A DNA stretch of 64,000 bases from Chlamydoabsidia padenii (taxonomy: Eukaryota; Mucoromycota; Mucoromycetes; Mucorales; Cunninghamellaceae): the NCBI GenBank assembly GCA_025330725.1, contig JAIWND010000004.1, positions 806,001-870,000 of the forward strand. The letters run 5' to 3'. Position 1 is the first letter of the stretch. Each line of letters starts with the position of its first letter. The translations under genes and the position numbers were made by a program. Of this stretch, positions 59,832 through 64,000 are shown piece by piece. The notes under the pieces are model-generated. The model saw only the letters and a list, made by a program, of their open reading frames with translations. It did not search any database and was not told where the DNA came from.

Positions 59832-60943
59832 TCATAATCTCATATCATTAGTTTAGTATAGTAGAAGCATATTTATTCATAACCCATGTATCAATTTTTT
59901 TTTTAATAAATAATCATTTCAAAAATAAAATTGGTCTACATACACAAACGGGAGACGGGATTTGGAATCAAGCAGATTAATATTAAAGCGCCGATTAGTG
60001 TGTTGCATGAATGTCTCCATACATCACACACGATATTTTAAAACATTACCAATCATTGTCATATCATTCATTCAATAGTCAAGTACATCAAGTCTACTTT
60101 TTTATTTTGATTTTACTGTAGATCAATCTATTTTACATACTAAATATACTATGTTATATATGATATTATGCCCATTATAACTAAGTTCCTTCCAAACAGG
60201 CTCCTAAGGGTGAAGAGATAAACATCAAGTGTTAGGATATAGCAGAGGGACAACTCAATCCATCTCGTAAAAGCTGCACTTACCTTGGTGTACCTTAGGC
60301 AGACATATTGTGACAAAGTGCCGCAAAAAGACAAAGTGATGATGTCCTACAAATAAACTACATGCTAGTTCCTACCTACAGCACCATCCCGTTTTCTCTG
60401 TCATCTTGTATAAAGCCCCATATAATACCTTGAGCAGCCAATAGGGTAGTGGTGACAAAAGTAAGTTGCTTGATCAACCTACCATTCATGACCAGTAATG
60501 GACGCAGCAGTTGTATTGAAGGAGACCCCACTAATCCTAGTTCCTGATGAATGAGCGTCAGTACATGGTCTTTTTTTTTTTTTTTTGTGTGTATGTGAAT
60601 TTGATACTTGTATGTCTACGTTATTATCTTGGGTGGTGTTAAGAGAGATTGGCCTTCGAAGGACTGGTGTTGTAATGGTAAACAGTTGGTGAGATCTGTT
60701 TTTGACTTGATAGTACTACTGTAATCGTTACGTTTCTTTTATTGATCCCTAGTTGCATAGTTTCTGTTTTTTCCAAAGGCGATAATGGAGGAAGCGTTGG
60801 AAATGAATGAGTTTGTTGGAATTGAAGAAAGGAAGAAGGACGAAATTGGATTTCCCAGAAATCTGAGCTGAATTTCAAGTGCCGCCTAATCTTGGCAAAT
60901 CCATTCTTTCCCCTTCTTTCACTTTTATCTTTTATTATTTGGC
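59832..60943. other. Intergenic between the paralogous regulators
   Basis: Contains a CGGGATTTG word at 59956-59964 and a T-run at 60571-60586. A minus-strand open stretch (about 60543-60373) reads LRPLLVMNGRLIKQLTF... with a hydrophobic segment, and a second open stretch lies at 60346-60284. The two cannot be joined in frame with a good donor, so no gene is annotated. Promoter elements for the next gene were not identified. Confidence 0.45.
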
Positions 60944-61962
60944 ATGACTCTCACTGTTGTAAAGACAAAACGAAAAATCAGTTGCCTTGTGTGCCGCCTA
61001 AAGAAAATCAAATGTGACGGGAAGAAGCCTTGCGAACGGTGTGTCAAGAAAAACAGCAGCGAACAATGTATGTACAGCAACAAACAACAACCTCTTGGCC
61101 GACCACCCAAGAATGCAGTAGTCAACAAGCTCATTCTCAGCCGCACCAAAAACCAACACTCGACTGATAACATGTACAAGGAATTCATCATTGAAAACCT
61201 GGTGTATACAATCCCTTCTGGTGCCAAGTTTCTCCATAATGACAAAACGAAGAATCTACATTACTTTATGGAAGCCTACTTTACAGATTCAATCTCTACA
61301 GCGATCACTCAAATGGCTATTGTACGAGTGGATGGAACCTTCTACATCTCATCACTTGATATCAAGATATTCGATTTATTGGAAACTCATTGTTGGACTA
61401 CCGCCGAATTAACAAATACTTTTATCAGCAAAACCAGCACCGTACCTTTGAATTCTGCCCTGGAATACAACTCGATCGCCTCGGCCATGTTTCAGGAAAT
61501 GACATTGAAATATTTTGGGGAAAAGTCGGCCACAACTGTTATCAATCCACTAACGACACTTACAACACCACAGGCGGTTCGAATGATCGAATGCTTCTTT
61601 TGTATTCACCCTTATGCCAACATCCTCAACAAGACGTTGCTTCTTCAAGCCTTCTGGACGGACTCGATCGACCCTTTACTGCTATGTGTGATCTATGGTA
61701 CAACATCTTACTATTCCAAATTGCTTGAAGGGAAACCCGTTGGTCTTTGGGATGCAACCACTATGGATCGTCGAAATCCCTTTTTGGAATATGCCTATTT
61801 TTTACTACAAAAGTCATCTTCAGAGGCAACCTTGGTCAAATATCAGGCGGTCATTCTTCTCGGTATGTTTGAATGCAGGCATGGTTTACCTAGGCGTGGT
61901 ATGGTACTAAAGTAAGTATATGGGACAAAAAATGGATAGCATAGCGTACTCATTCTCTCTCT

Positions 61963-62009
<47 letters not shown>

Positions 62010-63441
62010 TGGTCTGGCATTGATGATTAGTGCAAAATTGGGTGTATTGGATGGGTCACTACTCTCTACTGAAATCAGTGATGTGGAATCAGAGCTATTA
62101 TCTTGTGCTTACTGGATACACTTTAATAGCATTGTTCGTGGCTGTATCGATGGTAATTATAAAAAAAAGGGGGGGGAAAGGGGAACATGAACAGCCAACT
62201 AACTTTCCTCCAATTGGATATACATAGTCGGTCATGCTCCTCATTATACTACAGATATCACCCATCCACCACCATTACCACCTGTCAATATTGATAAATC
62301 CTTATCCTACCAACTCGAAAAGTCCAACAACGATCAACGACTCTTCCGATCCTATAACTTTTTGGTTGAAAGCTTCTACGTTAGTTGTGTGGTCAGCAAA
62401 TACATCAACAAGCTCTTACTTCTCTTCCCAGAGGTGAAATACAATCTGACCTACGTTGGGTACCAAACTGGATTTCGACAAAAGGTGGGATATCCAAAAG
62501 CGGAAGGCTTGGTAACAGGTCTATCAACTGTCCTTTTGGAATTCGGCATGTTTATACAAGAAAATCAGCAAACTTGGTCCACGCAACAAAGGTACACGAT
62601 TAACACTGTATGGATGCTTCTTGACGTACATCTTATCTTTATCATGGATCATCAACCTCCACCAGAAGGTCTCAATTATACCAACTCGATCTTTGACATA
62701 TTCATTCCCACGACACTATCCATTAAAGATCCCAAGTCAATGGCTCGCATACAACTGGCAACACCCAAGATATTCAACATGATCGACACTATGGAGACTT
62801 TTTTGTCTGAGTCGACCAACAATCAACCCACATTATTACCTCGCCTTCTCATCGTGTCTGTACTGGAAACTGCTATCTCTGTACTATGCCTCCATCATCA
62901 GTCGGATCAAATCAACAATAATACTATCTGGGGTTATTTGAATCGGGTATCGAAATTAACCAGAAGCAACATGTGGTCTGATTGGACAGCTATAATACCT
63001 GTACGTGGTAAAATCGACAATTATCTGGATCAGTCTGCAAAGAAATCAGCTGGATCTCTTCCTTCTCCACCGTCCTTTAATATGGAGGATAACATGACCT
63101 TGGCTGCATTCTTTGATCCGTCTTCTGGTTGGTTGGCTCCAATGGTCAAGAATCTTCCTCTCGACATGATGCTGTGGAACAATGCTACTTGTGACGATCT
63201 CATCACCTCAACTCAATCGGATCCATCATTATTATTCCCTCTGTCTGATAATACACTTGTCATGGTGGATACTTCTTCTTATTCCTTAACAAATCAAGTC
63301 AACAATAACAATGAAGAAGTGGAAATATGTGACAATGAACCATCGACTTGCTCTGCGAATTATTCTTATCCTGACGAAATGACATCACTGGGCACTGACA
63401 CCTTCTCTAGTGAATCATCACTACCAGCCTTCGTCAACTAA
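60944..63441 (+). CDS. Zn2Cys6 transcription regulator, tandem paralogue 2
   Basis: Exons 60944-61911, 62010-62152 and 62228-63441 give 774 aa. The zinc cluster (CLVC...CERC, CX2CX6CX5CX2CX8C) starts at about residue 14 and is followed by GRPPKNAVVNKLILSRT, matching the upstream gene closely. Shared blocks continue throughout (TLLLQAFWTDSIDPLLLCVIYGTT; SYNFLVESFY; LLDVHLIFIMDHQ; LLPRLLIVSVLETAI). The C terminus is Ser/Asn/Asp-rich. Intron 1 carries a 42-T tract right before its 3' splice site (61966-62007). A gene duplication is clear, but target genes are unknown. Confidence 0.85.
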
Positions 63442-63659
63442 CATGAATAGATTTACAATATCCTTGCTTAGTTATAACTGTATCATATTCACTCCTTTGT
63501 ATATTTAGTAGCACATCATTACAATGCACATATTTAATAGGCGCTTTAATATATCCATACTTTTAATAAACACGATATTTTTCCGCTTTTCCTTTTTTTT
63601 TTTACATTTCTTCCACTTTTACTGATTCTTCCTTTTTGTTACTACTTGCACAATTCACC

Positions 63660-64000
63660 ATGTATGGGGAGCAGCAAACACCACCTCAAGGACAACAATA
63701 CCAACCTAATCAACCCATGTATCCACCACCACCACCACCACCACAACAACAACAACAACAAAACAATAACACTAATTACAACAACCCACAGCAAAATGAT
63801 TATCAACAATCACCACCTGTTTACGGCGGACAATATGCAAGTAGCCCACAACATGCAGAAGAACAACCGACGACTCAAAACAAGCTTCCATTTGAAAACG
63901 ACAATGGAGGCGATGCAAAAGGCTGGCGGGCTTGGAAGGATGTCTGGGCTTTGATACTTTGGATTCTCAACTTGGGGGCTTTTATAGGCATGTCTGTTCT
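63660..64000 (+). CDS. PNS1: PNS1/choline-transporter-like (CTL) protein, 5' part
   Basis: Open from the ATG at 63660 to the window edge (113+ codons). A Gln/Pro/Tyr-rich cytosolic N terminus (poly-Pro then poly-Gln) is followed by GWRAWKDVWALILWILNLGAFIGM, which matches the conserved run-up and first membrane helix of fungal Pns1/CTL proteins. It is truncated by the end of the window, so the channel-like core is not visible. The family is a plasma-membrane protein of uncertain transport function in yeast. Confidence 0.75.
   Translation, partial: MYGEQQTPPQGQQYQPNQPMYPPPPPPPQQQQQQNNNTNYNNPQQNDYQQSPPVYGGQYASSPQHAEEQPTTQNKLPFENDNGGDAKGWRAWKDVWALILWILNLGAFIGMSV

Noticed and set aside
60284..60543. 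Minus-strand multi-exon small gene (open stretches 60543-60373 and 60346-60284)
   Set aside because: The first stretch reads well and has a hydrophobic segment, but it ends at TAG, and the nearby GT sites either leave the wrong phase for the next stretch or are very weak donors.

Overview
This is nuclear DNA from a filamentous fungus. Its AT-rich intergenic DNA, many short GT-AG introns, mucorpepsin/rhizopuspepsin-like aspartic protease, Zn2Cys6 regulators and set of secreted hydrolases best fit an early-diverging Mucoromycota (Mucorales-like) genome. Species was not determined. All multi-exon models below were built by joining splice sites by eye and checking that the reading frame carries across each junction.

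Layout, left to right. 0.2-5.3 kb: a BTB + CAP-Gly protein (-) and a PRPP synthetase (+). 5.5-12.7 kb: a 26-exon AMS1-type alpha-mannosidase (-) and an Msp1/ATAD1 AAA ATPase (-). 14.1-20.8 kb: two tandem secreted GH3 beta-glucosidases (+). 21.2-28 kb: a class B DnaJ (-), tRNA-Thr(CGU), a small GNAT-like membrane protein (-), a low-complexity Cys-motif protein (-) and a hotdog/DUF4442 protein (-). 28-41.3 kb (+): MTO1, a Zn2Cys6 regulator, a thaumatin-like protein, a PHO80-type cyclin, PUS1 and a GPI-type cell-surface protein. 41.3-43.5 kb: repeats and a possible gene relic. 43.8-51.9 kb: a GPI-type GH16 glucanase/transglycosylase (-), an F-box protein (+), a small PY-motif membrane protein (+) and a type II PI 4-kinase (+). 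52.2-52.6 kb: a second, inverted repeat pair. 52.9-54.3 kb: a pepsin-like protease (-). 54.3-57.2 kb: a gene-poor stretch. 57.2-63.4 kb: two tandem paralogous Zn2Cys6 regulators (+). 63.7 kb to the end: the start of a PNS1/choline-transporter-like protein (+).

Functional themes are housekeeping genes (PRPP synthesis, tRNA modification by MTO1 and PUS1, mitochondrial protein quality control, chaperone, phosphoinositide signalling) mixed with secreted or cell-wall enzymes (two GH3, GH16, thaumatin-like, aspartic protease, GPI mannoprotein-like). There is no prokaryotic-style operon and no clear biosynthetic cluster.

The least explained signals are non-coding. A 9-base word, CAAATCCCG in either orientation, occurs 17 times and always falls outside exons. 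A dispersed repeat family of about 235 bp is present as two tandem pairs in opposite orientation about 10 kb apart, with a degenerate 56-bp tandem relative near 37 kb. The repeat itself carries the 9-base word.
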